From Hyphomicrobiales bacterium (GTDB lineage Bacteria > Pseudomonadota > Alphaproteobacteria > Rhizobiales > Rhizobiaceae): DNA of 64,000 nucleotides. The stretch is taken from assembly GCA_900472485.1 (NCBI GenBank), contig UCII01000004.1:268739-332738 (forward strand), read 5' to 3'. The notes under the pieces were generated by a model, which was not told where the DNA came from, did no database searches, and saw only the letters and a program-made list of their open reading frames with translations. Shown one piece after another: positions 38,701-47,079 of this stretch. How positions within the stretch are numbered: position 1 is the first letter of the stretch; the number at the start of each line of letters is the position of its first letter. Both the position numbers and the translations under genes were made by a program.

Positions 38701-39247
38701 GGGCGCCAGTGCCGAATACGCGGTTTTCGAAAAGCTCTCGGCCGAGCAGGAGGCAAAAGACCTCGCGCGGCAATGGGTCGTGCTGAAGATTGCAGCCCGC
38801 ATGCTGGCAGGATCGATGGAAGCCTATCGCGAGAAGCAGGCCGATCCCGTCATCAGCCGTGCCGGCGAACTCTTCTCGCAGCTGACGGGCGGCCGCTTTT
38901 CCCGCCTCGTCGAAGCCCATGATGAAAGCGACGCGCTGCAGTTGCTGGCGGAACGCGCCGCCGGCGAACGCGTGCCGCTCGACGGTCTGAGCGAGGGGAC
39001 GGGCGACCAGCTTTATCTCGCGTTGCGGCTGGCGTTCCTCGAAGATTACTCTGCCCGCAACGAGCCGGCACCGCTGATCGTCGACGATATCTTTCAGACC
39101 TTCGATGACGAGCGTGTCAGCGCAGGCTTGCAGGTGCTTGCCGCGACGGCCGATCGTTTCCAGACGATCCTGTTTACTCATGAGAGAAGCGTGGTCGACA
39201 TCGCCAAGAGCGAGATCGGCCGTGATCTGGACCTGATCCAGCTCTGA
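35792..39247 (+). CDS. SbcC/YhaN-like SMC-type ATPase
   Basis: A 1151-residue Rad50/SMC-type ATPase. The N-terminal half-site has Walker A IYGPNEAGKSSALNAISDLL near residues 30-49. Long coiled-coil arms fill about 190-1000. The C-terminal half-site has the signature LDGLSEGTGDQLYLALRLAF and Walker B APLIVDDIFQTFDDERV, followed by the H-loop-like ILFTHERSVVD. No CxxC zinc hook is visible at the coil apex, which fits the YhaN/AAA_27 branch. It forms an overlapping pair with the phosphoesterase gene. Confidence 0.88.
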   Translation: MRFTRLDILRYGALTDRAIDFRPDARLHVIYGPNEAGKSSALNAISDLLFGFPTAAEQSFLHEPGALRIGADISARDGARLSFRRRRGRKGTLLAPDDKETALAEDALAPFLGNLSRDVFERAFGLDSQRLRQGASAMLRSGGEIGSLLFSAASGLTGLSRLRQSLEAEADGIYAARRSKDRGFYQALDRYEDARKAERDNELKSGDWKKLLAEAAELETELERLQAERRGTREALDRLKRLKTLQPLLSEIDAETHALDGLSDLAAIPDGFADKLEQRLRDKEASEAELRRARQAVLRAEEDLSRIQVDEALLQMSGDITQLFADTGNYRAQRHDLPRVDQELAGYDTTLSQLARRLGLAEAELERRQPSDIDRARLSELVEQGRQLARQMQSLAEQSNSERRQLAALEKDSLNGRLIDPRPYIDQLEALGSDLSALARLDGLETQIRRTEADLHETAGRLQPPIGDIDILFSVPLPEATEITGHRDAIDAARSKVRDATGKLQTYDEQLAEIERILADAERTGPVVTREQIIAARESRDAQWSSIQEKWKSVAAPEAKILAGLTVSVAEADRLADAALSDADRVARHADYRLRQARLLREREEASGRLKGCEKALKDAQAAFAALFEPCGVDALDPSTMLEWRRAVELLRRERKALRDLVDQRDENALAEDRVLPALQDIVEATGYKSGRLPPAAIAEGLRKHLRLLSERWSESRTREGEIGAARERLARFDDQQQLLERQQAAWRAAFSKAVELLGLPSDTTLDMANAALKAWQELPDVLAERENRLRRVSGMRRDMADFERRLATLAANSGYELDHLPPDAAVEALHTRVNAMRGELKKRDRLEEDRQRGEALVARQEAALATIAADLDQLTADLGGVDDLPALLSRLRERSRLTARLAESRDRFRLQADGKAEDELRAELAGFERVAADLEIERLTEEDQRQFAVHGELSARLAENRRQRQALEMGASAEYAVFEKLSAEQEAKDLARQWVVLKIAARMLAGSMEAYREKQADPVISRAGELFSQLTGGRFSRLVEAHDESDALQLLAERAAGERVPLDGLSEGTGDQLYLALRLAFLEDYSARNEPAPLIVDDIFQTFDDERVSAGLQVLAATADRFQTILFTHERSVVDIAKSEIGRDLDLIQL

Positions 39248-39269
39248 CGCGGTTCACCGACAAATTGCG

Positions 39270-41453
39270 CTACGGCATCGACGGGATATATAGCCGCGTC
39301 GGCACCACGATCCTGGGATCCGATTTGTCGCGGCTGTAGGCTGGATTGAGCGCGCGGTCGATGAAACCCTGCGTGGCGTGGAGCCGGCGCAAATTCTGCT
39401 TTTCCTGCTCGAAGCGCTTCTTCCGTTCACCGGATTTGTCCGAGCCGCGCGACAGCGATTCATGGTGATAAAGGCAAGCAAACGGTGTCCAGACGATGCG
39501 ATAGCCGGCCTTGTGCGCCCGCAGACAATAATCCACGTCATTATAGGCGACCCCGAAATTCTCCTCGTCGAAGAGACCGATTTTCCGTAGGCAGTCCCCC
39601 GAGATCAGCATCACCGCTCCGGTCACGCAGGTCATGGTGTTGCGCACATGCAGCCGGTTCATCGGTCCGCCAAACTCCTTCGGCTTGTTCATGTACCAGT
39701 GACCGGCAAGACCGCCGAAACCGATGACTACACCGGCATGCTGCAGCTTGTCGTTGGGGAAGAGCAGTTTGGCGCCGACGATGCCGGTCCTGTCATAGGC
39801 GAGGCAGGAGACCATTTCCTTCAACCAGTCCGCTTCGATGACCTCGACGTCGTTATTCAGGATGAGATAGTGTTCTCCCGTCGCTGCGCTCAGGCCGCGA
39901 TTGACCGAGCGCGAGAAGTTGAAGGCTTCCGGTGTGATAGTTGCCGAAAATCGCGGCTCGCTCCGGTAGCGCTCGTAGAGATCGAGAACCGATTGATCCG
40001 TAGACCCGTTGTCGATGACCAAAACTTCGAAATTCGGATAATCCGTCTTTTCAAAGAGATCGCCGAGGATGCGTGAAATCAGATCGAAATTATTTTTGCT
40101 CGGAATGACGATCGAGATTTTCGGCCACGCATGCGGGGCTTCGAAGATGATCCGGTGCAGCGTCGTGGTGAGAGCGTCCTCGACGGCGATCGTCTGCTTT
40201 AGCCGCTCAAATCGTTCGACCAGCGCCTTCCTGGCGTTCGTGGTGGCGGCCTCCATGAACTTGCGGGAAAAGGTCTTGCCATTGCGGCGCCACCAATATG
40301 CCGGGTAGGGCAGGTGGAGGATGCTCTCCTCCGGAACGCCATCCAGATAACGCAGCAGCAGATCGTAATCCTGCGAGCCGTCGTAGCCCATGCGGAGATA
40401 GCCGATCTCGCGAAGGCGATCATGGCGGTAGATGGAAAAATGGTTGATGTAATTGACGCCCGTCAACAGCACGGAATCATAGGCCGGCTTCAGCATGACG
40501 CCCGTCGGCTTCAAGATGTCGTCGACCACCAGTTCGTCCGTATAGAGGAAATTCGCGCCCGGATTTTGCTCCAGCGTATGCCGGATAAGCTTGAAGGCAT
40601 GCGGTGCGATGACATCGTCATGATCGAGAAAGGCGATCCATTGTCCCCGTGCATGGGAGAGACCCGCATTGGTAGCGGCCGCGATGCCGCCGTTGCGCTC
40701 ATTCAGCACAAAGCGGATATCGTCTTTCGATTGCCGGCTCTGATACCATTGCCGCGTTTCCGGCGACGTCGAGCCATCATCGCTCAGGATGAGCTCGGTG
40801 CCTGTTTCGCCCTGTTCTTCGAAAGATTTGACGAGGTCGTCCAGATAGCGGGGCGGCGCATTGTAGACCGGGACGACGATGCTCAGCCAGGTTCCGGCCG
40901 TTGCGGATATTGGTGCCCTCTCCAGTGCGGAGGCAAGCCCATAGCTGGCGTCGGCATATTGCACGGTCAGACTTGCGGTGCGTCGCCCAAAGCGAAGCTT
41001 GGGCAATTTCATCCAATATTGCGGGAGCTTGCCGAGATCGACACGCTTGGTCCGTCCATCCGGTTCAAGAAGGGTCGCAATATATGCCTCGGCCGATTTT
41101 TTTGACGCAAAGGTCTTGGCGGCGAACTGGAACGTCGTCGGGAAGCTTGCCGGATCGGCACGCAGGGCGCAAATGGAGCCGACCGAACCGATATCGGCGG
41201 TAATGACGAAACGATGCCCTTCCGGAAGCGAGACCGTATCCTTCTCTCGGAAGCCATAGCCGCGATTGATATAGAACTTGGGGTCTAGCGGCTCGTCGGT
41301 CGCGACCACATGGATAACGACCAGTTTCTTTCGCATGGGCAAAAATCTGATCTCGAAAGCCGGATCATCCCCCAGGGATTTCCATAGGCTGAGATCGGCA
41401 TCAGTAGAGATTTCCCGTTCGAGATCGGCGTTCGGTATGATTTTGAGTGTCAT
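39270..41453 (-). CDS. Two-domain GT2 glycosyltransferase, capsule locus
   Basis: A 727-residue protein with two family-2 glycosyltransferase domains after an N-terminal region of about 180 residues that I do not recognise. Domain 1 starts near residue 188 (WLSIVVPVYNAPPRYLDDLV) with AFLDHDDVI as metal site. Domain 2 starts near 443 (PKISIVIPSKNNFDLISRIL) with LILNNDVEVIEADWL and the acceptor loop FGVAYNDVDYCLRAHKAGY. Two domains suggest either two linkages or a polymerising enzyme for the K-antigen repeat. I use the ATG at 41453; an in-frame GTG at 41474 adds seven residues. It is the last gene of the minus-strand capsule arm. Confidence 0.88.
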   Translation of the reverse strand: MTLKIIPNADLEREISTDADLSLWKSLGDDPAFEIRFLPMRKKLVVIHVVATDEPLDPKFYINRGYGFREKDTVSLPEGHRFVITADIGSVGSICALRADPASFPTTFQFAAKTFASKKSAEAYIATLLEPDGRTKRVDLGKLPQYWMKLPKLRFGRRTASLTVQYADASYGLASALERAPISATAGTWLSIVVPVYNAPPRYLDDLVKSFEEQGETGTELILSDDGSTSPETRQWYQSRQSKDDIRFVLNERNGGIAAATNAGLSHARGQWIAFLDHDDVIAPHAFKLIRHTLEQNPGANFLYTDELVVDDILKPTGVMLKPAYDSVLLTGVNYINHFSIYRHDRLREIGYLRMGYDGSQDYDLLLRYLDGVPEESILHLPYPAYWWRRNGKTFSRKFMEAATTNARKALVERFERLKQTIAVEDALTTTLHRIIFEAPHAWPKISIVIPSKNNFDLISRILGDLFEKTDYPNFEVLVIDNGSTDQSVLDLYERYRSEPRFSATITPEAFNFSRSVNRGLSAATGEHYLILNNDVEVIEADWLKEMVSCLAYDRTGIVGAKLLFPNDKLQHAGVVIGFGGLAGHWYMNKPKEFGGPMNRLHVRNTMTCVTGAVMLISGDCLRKIGLFDEENFGVAYNDVDYCLRAHKAGYRIVWTPFACLYHHESLSRGSDKSGERKKRFEQEKQNLRRLHATQGFIDRALNPAYSRDKSDPRIVVPTRLYIPSMP

Positions 41454-41509
41454 CGAAATATTGATTTCTTCCACATGCGAGCAGAGGTATTGCCTGCGAA
41501 ATTCCCGGC

Positions 41510-42616
41510 CTAGCCCGCGCCGCTGAGAGGTTCAAAACGTATGCCTGGAAATGTCGGACTGGCATATAGCCGCATTTTCTCGATCGAATGTCGTGTGGCA
41601 TCGCGCGCAGAAAGCCGCAGCACACGGTCGCCGATGAGCAGGTCGATAGCGGCAAGCCACTCGTCGGCGGTATTGCCGATGTGAAGTTCCCCGGCAACGA
41701 CGCATCGTTCGAAAGTCGGGCATCTGGAAAATATGGCGGCTGCCTGCAGGCGGCTGATGTCGATCCGCTTGGTATCCGAACGACTTGCATTCGTCTTTCC
41801 GGACAGAAGGGGGACCAGAGCGATATCAGCTTGATGATGCGCTGTCTTTGCGAGATAGGCCGGCCACGGAAGCGGCGGGATGATCGTCATTCTCGCTGGA
41901 TCGATCCCTTGCAAAGCCCAGCGTCGGGCGAGAGCGCCGGCGGCAAAAACCTCGAAATGCAGATTGCCGTGTTTTTCCATCGCGGCTTTGACGATGGGCA
42001 TGAGGAACTCGTGTTCGCGGCGATGGACGCCGGTGGCATGATAGACCATCCTCAGCCGCGCGCCTCCGTCATCCCCGGTATTGACCACGATTTCTGCTGC
42101 GTCCGCTGGAAGCGGGGGCAGGATATCGATCCGATGGTTTCTCATCGCGAGCGCGTTTGCCAGGGGTTCGGTCGAGGTCCAAACATGAGTTAGGAGCCTA
42201 TTGACCCTCGGCATTGGGCGGACGGCCAATTTGATCAGCCTGAACTTATAGAGCCAACCGGCCTCGTTGCCTGTCACGACCGCGGGAATGTCGTCATCGA
42301 CGAAATAGGCGACCCCGGCAAGCGAGGCTCGCCTTTCTTCCAGCCAGCGCAACTGCGGCTGCTTGATGTAGCGGCAAATGATGACGAAGAGCCCGTCGCT
42401 ATCGATGGCGTCGAGGGGGTCGTCGAGGCCTTTCATGATGACCGGAATGTGGCCGAGTGTCTTGGCCCGCTCAGCAAGATAATAGCTGAAACTCGGATTG
42501 GGATGGCGCGACAAGATCAGCAGGCGCCGAGCAACACGCTCACCATCTTCCGCCAACGCACTGGATGGCCGTGGTCTTGGAAGCAATTGGTAGACGATAT
42601 CGCGCAAAATTTGCAT
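41510..42616 (-). CDS. Probable GT-B glycosyltransferase, capsule locus
   Basis: A 368-residue protein with a two-domain GT-B layout: RLLILSRHPNPSFSYYLAERAK at the start, a central HVWTSTEPLANALAMRNHRIDILPPLP, then RMVYHATGVHRREHEFLMPIV and a C-terminal ADIALVPLLSGKTNASRSDTKRIDISRLQAAAIF that resembles a nucleotide-sugar pocket. No family-specific motif is strong enough to name the CAZy class. It lies 14 bp after a KpsE-like gene and 56 bp before the GT2 gene, so it is part of one operon. Role inferred from fold and context. Confidence 0.65.
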   Translation of the reverse strand: MQILRDIVYQLLPRPRPSSALAEDGERVARRLLILSRHPNPSFSYYLAERAKTLGHIPVIMKGLDDPLDAIDSDGLFVIICRYIKQPQLRWLEERRASLAGVAYFVDDDIPAVVTGNEAGWLYKFRLIKLAVRPMPRVNRLLTHVWTSTEPLANALAMRNHRIDILPPLPADAAEIVVNTGDDGGARLRMVYHATGVHRREHEFLMPIVKAAMEKHGNLHFEVFAAGALARRWALQGIDPARMTIIPPLPWPAYLAKTAHHQADIALVPLLSGKTNASRSDTKRIDISRLQAAAIFSRCPTFERCVVAGELHIGNTADEWLAAIDLLIGDRVLRLSARDATRHSIEKMRLYASPTFPGIRFEPLSGAG

Positions 42617-42630
42617 GGGGCTTCGTGCAA

Positions 42631-43896
42631 CTACGCCAGACGACTTCGGAGATTTGCGAGGATGCCGAAAACCGCGCCCCAGGCAAGCAGTGTCACGCTA
42701 AAGATGCCGGCGATCCAGAGTGTCCGCTGCGGATACTCGGCCTCGTCGGGGAGGCTGGGCGCCAGGAACGTATCGAGGTAGAGCAGCTGCTGCTTGCTGA
42801 CGAACTTGACCTGCTCGAGCGTCTTCATGCTCGTGGCAAATTGCTGCTCGGCAAGGCTCTGTTCCAGTTCGCGCTGTGACATATCCACGGAAACATCCGC
42901 GAGATTCTGTTCGGACTTGTTCTGCCCGGCGACTTGGCTGTTGAGCTGGTCGATCTGCTTCTGCCTGCTGTCGATCTCGCGTTTCAACACGCGCATCTGC
43001 GGTGCATCGGCGGAGACGGTCCCAAGCAGCGCGTCATATTTCTGTTGAAGCTCTATCCTCTCCTTCTGCACGGATGAGATCAGGTTCGTGATAACGGTCG
43101 ACGATCCCTCGACGCTGAGGACGCCCGTCTGGTTGCGCGCAATCAAAAGCTGATCTCGCGCCTTCTGCAGCTGATCCCTAGCATTGTCGAGATTCGCCTG
43201 GGCGGTTGCGATGACGTCATGCCAGATGCGGGTGTTGACGTCGTTGACAACGACCTCGGACGCGGCGACAACCTCGCGCAATATTTTCTGAGCGTCGGCC
43301 GCGGTGAAAGCCCGTGCCTTGACCGTCACGATGCCGCTGTTCGCATCGATTTTGACCGAAACCATGTCTTCCCAGTAATCGAGCAGCTTTTCCGAGCTCG
43401 CATCCTTCTTCAGGCGCGCAATCCGATCGATCGAGTCGTTGCCGTAGATCTTTTGAAAGTCGACCCTTTCCTCGAGCGCGGTAACCATGTCCTTGCTCTT
43501 GATGAAGTTGGTGACGATCAGGGTGTTCTGGACGATCTGCGCCGGCGGCAGGCCGGTCACCTTGGTAATCTGATTGCTGCCGAGTGCGGGCGTGGAGGTG
43601 CGGACCGTAAAGCGCGTTTCCGATTGATACTGATCGGACGCGACACAGGTAAAATAGTAGATCGAAGCGACATTGGGGACGACAATCAGTAGAAAGGTCG
43701 ATGCCAGCATGACCTTGCCGATGATCTGCTGCATCGGCCGCGGCCGCAGGCCGACGTCCTTGAACAGCTGGCTGCGCCTCGATGTCGAGAAGCGCAGTTT
43801 CCGCGCGGTCACCGACAGATTCGTGGCCACGTTCCGGCTATGCTCCGTCGCGCTGAGCTGAAGCGCTTTTGGCGCGTTTTCGGTATCATGAGCCAT
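42631..43896 (-). CDS. KpsE/RkpR-like capsule export co-polymerase, copy 1
   Basis: A 421-residue inner-membrane protein of the PCP-3/KpsE group, bridging the ABC exporter and the outer-membrane channel. One membrane segment lies near residues 60-85 (VMLASTFLLIVVPNVASIYYF), a periplasmic coiled region (about 220-360), and a second membrane segment near 395-415, preceded by PSLPDEAEYPQR, the usual proline-rich motif. It is followed by a glycosyltransferase gene and preceded by kpsT with 29 bp between. A second KpsE-like gene lies just beyond kpsT. Confidence 0.85.
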   Translation of the reverse strand: MAHDTENAPKALQLSATEHSRNVATNLSVTARKLRFSTSRRSQLFKDVGLRPRPMQQIIGKVMLASTFLLIVVPNVASIYYFTCVASDQYQSETRFTVRTSTPALGSNQITKVTGLPPAQIVQNTLIVTNFIKSKDMVTALEERVDFQKIYGNDSIDRIARLKKDASSEKLLDYWEDMVSVKIDANSGIVTVKARAFTAADAQKILREVVAASEVVVNDVNTRIWHDVIATAQANLDNARDQLQKARDQLLIARNQTGVLSVEGSSTVITNLISSVQKERIELQQKYDALLGTVSADAPQMRVLKREIDSRQKQIDQLNSQVAGQNKSEQNLADVSVDMSQRELEQSLAEQQFATSMKTLEQVKFVSKQQLLYLDTFLAPSLPDEAEYPQRTLWIAGIFSVTLLAWGAVFGILANLRSRLA

Positions 43897-43925
43897 ATTG
43901 GGCCTTGCCGTCGATCCCTGATCTT

Positions 43926-44579
43926 CTATCGATTCAATCTGTAATAAGCTTCGATAGCCTGCTCTACCTTATCGAAGACGATAAGTCTGCCATCGACAAG
44001 TACAATACCCCTGTCGCAATGTGTATTAATCATGCTCATGCTATGGGACACCATGATGATATCGGAATTCTTGCGTCTGTTCTCGAATGCGATGCGGCAG
44101 CGCTCCTGGAAGCGCGCATCGCCAACGGCAAGAACCTCGTCCACCAGATAGCATTCGAACTCGATCGCCATTGAAAGCCCGAATGCCAATCGCGCGCTCA
44201 TGCCCGAGGAGTAGGTGCGCACCGGGGCGTCGAGGTAGTCTCCCAATTCGGCGAACTCTTCGACAAAGCGGGAGACGCGCCTGACATCCTCACCATAAGC
44301 GCGCGCAACGAAATGAACATTGGCTCGCCCCGTCATGAAGGGATTGAAGCCGCTGCCGAGGCCCAGCGGCCAGGATACCCGGACATTCTTGCTGATCTTG
44401 CCCGAATTCGGCAGCATCGTGCCTGCAATCATGCGGATCGTCGTCGATTTTCCGGCACCGTTCACGCCAAGCAGGCCGTAGGAATAGCCAGATTCGAACT
44501 CGCAATGCACCCGGTCGAGGATGATCTTCTTGCCGCTTTGTGTCTTGAAGAATTTGGAGACGTTCTTGAAGCTGATCAT
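43926..44579 (-). CDS. KpsT-like ATPase of the capsule ABC exporter
   Basis: A 217-residue ABC ATPase of the KpsT/Wzt-short type, driving KPS export. Walker A is YGLLGVNGAGKSTTIRMIAG, the signature is RTYSSGMSARLAFGLSMAIE and Walker B is FECYLVDEVLAVGDARFQ; IIMVSHSMSMINTHCDRGIVLVDG ends the domain. The ATG at 44579 opens directly on MISFKNVSKFF; upstream in-frame residues are read-through of the neighbouring gene. Length fits KpsT without a carbohydrate-binding tail. The matching KpsM permease gene is not in this window. Confidence 0.93.
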   Translation of the reverse strand: MISFKNVSKFFKTQSGKKIILDRVHCEFESGYSYGLLGVNGAGKSTTIRMIAGTMLPNSGKISKNVRVSWPLGLGSGFNPFMTGRANVHFVARAYGEDVRRVSRFVEEFAELGDYLDAPVRTYSSGMSARLAFGLSMAIEFECYLVDEVLAVGDARFQERCRIAFENRRKNSDIIMVSHSMSMINTHCDRGIVLVDGRLIVFDKVEQAIEAYYRLNR

Positions 44580-44592
44580 GGTGCTTTCCCGC

Positions 44593-45873
44593 TCATATCC
44601 GGTGATCCTCGACGGATGCCCAGATGAGAGAAAGCGTCGCCCAGGCGACAACAAGCGCAAGCAATATGATCAGCGGTGTGCTGACTCGACGCGGAAATAT
44701 CGATTCGTCAGGCAGTACCGGCTTGACGAAAACGGCGAGGTAGAGAGTCTTGCGCAGAGCTTCGGCAAGTACGGCGTCATAGTTCTTCTGCGCGCTTTCG
44801 TAGAGTTTTTCAGCGATCATACGATCGGTTTCAAGCCTGGAATAATCCAGCAGAGCCTTTGCAAGGCTCGCATTCTCAGGGCCTGTCAACTCCGATCTCA
44901 TCTTCTCGATCTGCGCATCGAGGCTGTCCTTGGCGAGATTGAGCTGCTGATAGGTCGGAGAATTCTGGGCGTTGGACTGTCGCATGACGAAGAGACGTGT
45001 TTCGAATTCCAGCTTTTGCGCAAGCAGCCCGGTCAGAAGCGTGCCGTTGTTCTGCGCCTGTGTCTGCGGGCTCAGAAGGCCGGATGCATTTTGGAACTGG
45101 TTGAGGGCGATCAATGTATCGCCATAGGTCTTGCCGCTTTTCTGAACGTCGGCCTTCATGCTCTGCACGATGTCGTTGCGCGCCCGTTCGGAAAGCTCGT
45201 TGATGAGCTTTTCGCTTTCCTCAATGATGGCGTCCGCGAGCTTGACGGAATCATCAGGCGTGAAAGCCCGGACCTTCAGTGTGATGATGCCGGAGGTGAC
45301 GTCTATATAGGCGCTGACATGATCGTTCCAGTACTTCAGGAACTCTTCGTCGGATCGCGCCGAGCTGAATCGCGACAGGAAATCCGCATCCTGCCGGGTA
45401 AACATGGCCCGGTAATCGAGTTTCTTGCCGATCCGGTTCAAAATTTCCGTCGAGTGGATGAAGCTGGTGACGACATAAGCGTCCTGTGAAGCCGAGCGCA
45501 TGTTCAGAGCGCTGGTGGCTCCGCCGGCATCACCCGCATCGCTGGTGTCGCCTGCTCCCGACACGGCACGAACGGCAAAACGTGCTTCCGCCACATATTG
45601 GTTCGAGGCAATGAAGGCGTAATATACTGAGCTGGCCAGGAAAGGCAGAATAACGAGCAGGGCAAAGCCGATGAGTCTCAGCGGGGGCTTGCCGCCCGAC
45701 TGGGTTTCGGGCTCGTTGCCGTCATGCACTGGTATGTATTCGACGTCCTCGAGATCGGTACGCGCACGCTGCGCCGGCAGCCTGCGCCGAAACAGCGAAG
45801 GCAGGATATGCCGGCTCGTTTTTACCCGCGGAGAGTCCTGGACTATCGCGTCTTCAATGACTGTCTTCGGCAT
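44593..45873 (-). CDS. KpsE/RkpR-like capsule export co-polymerase, copy 2
   Basis: A 426-residue KpsE-type protein. A cytoplasmic N-terminus of about 65 residues precedes a membrane segment (LIGFALLVILPFLASSVYYAF), a coiled periplasmic part, and a C-terminal membrane segment after VLPDESIFPRRVSTP. I use the ATG at 45873, 1 bp after the stop of the upstream gene. It differs clearly from copy 1 in the N-terminal tail and in the middle, so this is an old paralogue or a hetero-oligomer partner, not a recent duplication. Confidence 0.85.
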   Translation of the reverse strand: MPKTVIEDAIVQDSPRVKTSRHILPSLFRRRLPAQRARTDLEDVEYIPVHDGNEPETQSGGKPPLRLIGFALLVILPFLASSVYYAFIASNQYVAEARFAVRAVSGAGDTSDAGDAGGATSALNMRSASQDAYVVTSFIHSTEILNRIGKKLDYRAMFTRQDADFLSRFSSARSDEEFLKYWNDHVSAYIDVTSGIITLKVRAFTPDDSVKLADAIIEESEKLINELSERARNDIVQSMKADVQKSGKTYGDTLIALNQFQNASGLLSPQTQAQNNGTLLTGLLAQKLEFETRLFVMRQSNAQNSPTYQQLNLAKDSLDAQIEKMRSELTGPENASLAKALLDYSRLETDRMIAEKLYESAQKNYDAVLAEALRKTLYLAVFVKPVLPDESIFPRRVSTPLIILLALVVAWATLSLIWASVEDHRI

Positions 45874-45874
45874 G

Positions 45875-46939
45875 TCAGCTTGCAATCGTTTCCGGCAGTC
45901 CGGGCGCGGTTGGTTTCATCGCCTGACGCACATAGTGGTCGAAAATCAAATCCTCTTCGAGCATAAGTTCGGCAATATGCAATGAACGCAACCTTGCTGC
46001 AACGTCTTCAAGGGTGCTGTGTCTGGGTGGCAACGGAAAATCGTCAACCGAAATACCGATGAGCTCGCTGAGCGCTTGTTGAAAATAAAGACTGTCCGTA
46101 TCGAAACCGACAATGGCAAAGCGCGAGAGAAGATCGATCGCGGTAGCAACATCGCCGCGTGTCACGGTCTGTTCCGGTATGGTCGTGGCCAATTGCCGGG
46201 TGACCGGAGATACCAGAACATTTCTGACACTCTGAGGCGCTTTCTTCAGGGCTGTCTTGAGAGAGGCTTCGTTTTCGAGGCTTACCTCGGCAAAATGCTC
46301 CGCAGCAGGCGCCAGGATGATCTTGTCGCGATCGCCGAAAAAGGAAATCTGAGTTTTCGCCATTCGTTTCAGAAGGAATATCCGCAGAGCAAGTTCGTAA
46401 TAGGGATCGGTAAGCAGAACGATGGCCTTGAATCCCTTGTCGAGGAATTCTTCATAATTGCGCATCAATAGCCGGCCACTAAGATAGATCGACTGGATGG
46501 CGTTCAGATGAAAGGCCTGCAGGGTGGTTTCGTGACCGAAGCGCTCGACGGATGAAAGCTCATATTGAAAGTTGCGCCCGCAATAGTAGTCGAATTTGAC
46601 CATTGGCAGCAGCTGTGTCTCTAGCCTTACAATCTTTAACGGAATCGTGTTCGATACTTGCGGTCGCCGATAGATTAACAATCCGGATTTAGCGTCATGG
46701 ATCATCAGCGAGGTACGTTCCATGAGGTCCGGCATGATTGTCGTATCGAGCCTGAAGCCGACATAGCCGTCTTCGTGCCGTCCTGAGTCGATGACCGCCT
46801 GTTTGAGCTGGTCGCATGGCAGGATCATCAGATCGCCATCGGCGTCCGAGATTCTGATCTGTGGTTTGTCGGAGAAGCCATCGGGGATCAGATAGCCCTC
46901 GATAACGTTGCCGCGATCATATTCGAGGTTAAAAAGCAC
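45875..46939 (-). CDS. Unrecognised protein encoded in capsule operon
   Basis: A 354-residue soluble-looking protein with no signal peptide or membrane segment and no motif I can name. Its middle (VKFDYYCGRNFQYELSSVER, then QSIYLSGRLLMRNYEEFLDKGFKAIVLLTDPYYELALRIFLLKR) looks like an alpha/beta fold with a sulfotransferase-like feel, but no PAPS-binding loop is visible. It is the first gene of the compact kpsE-kpsT-kpsE-glycosyltransferase series, with the next gene starting 1 bp after its stop, so it is almost surely needed for capsule synthesis, modification or export. Function not assigned. Confidence 0.75.
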   Translation of the reverse strand: MLFNLEYDRGNVIEGYLIPDGFSDKPQIRISDADGDLMILPCDQLKQAVIDSGRHEDGYVGFRLDTTIMPDLMERTSLMIHDAKSGLLIYRRPQVSNTIPLKIVRLETQLLPMVKFDYYCGRNFQYELSSVERFGHETTLQAFHLNAIQSIYLSGRLLMRNYEEFLDKGFKAIVLLTDPYYELALRIFLLKRMAKTQISFFGDRDKIILAPAAEHFAEVSLENEASLKTALKKAPQSVRNVLVSPVTRQLATTIPEQTVTRGDVATAIDLLSRFAIVGFDTDSLYFQQALSELIGISVDDFPLPPRHSTLEDVAARLRSLHIAELMLEEDLIFDHYVRQAMKPTAPGLPETIAS

Positions 46940-47079
46940 GGAGTTTCTCCGGCGCTTTTACCAGATCGGCACAGTGCCGAAATTGGCGATGGGATGACGC
47001 TATTGCACCCTGCATAGCATCATATCTGTCAAGATGCCTATCGATATCGCGGATGTCAGGCCTTGGCATTCGAACCTCG

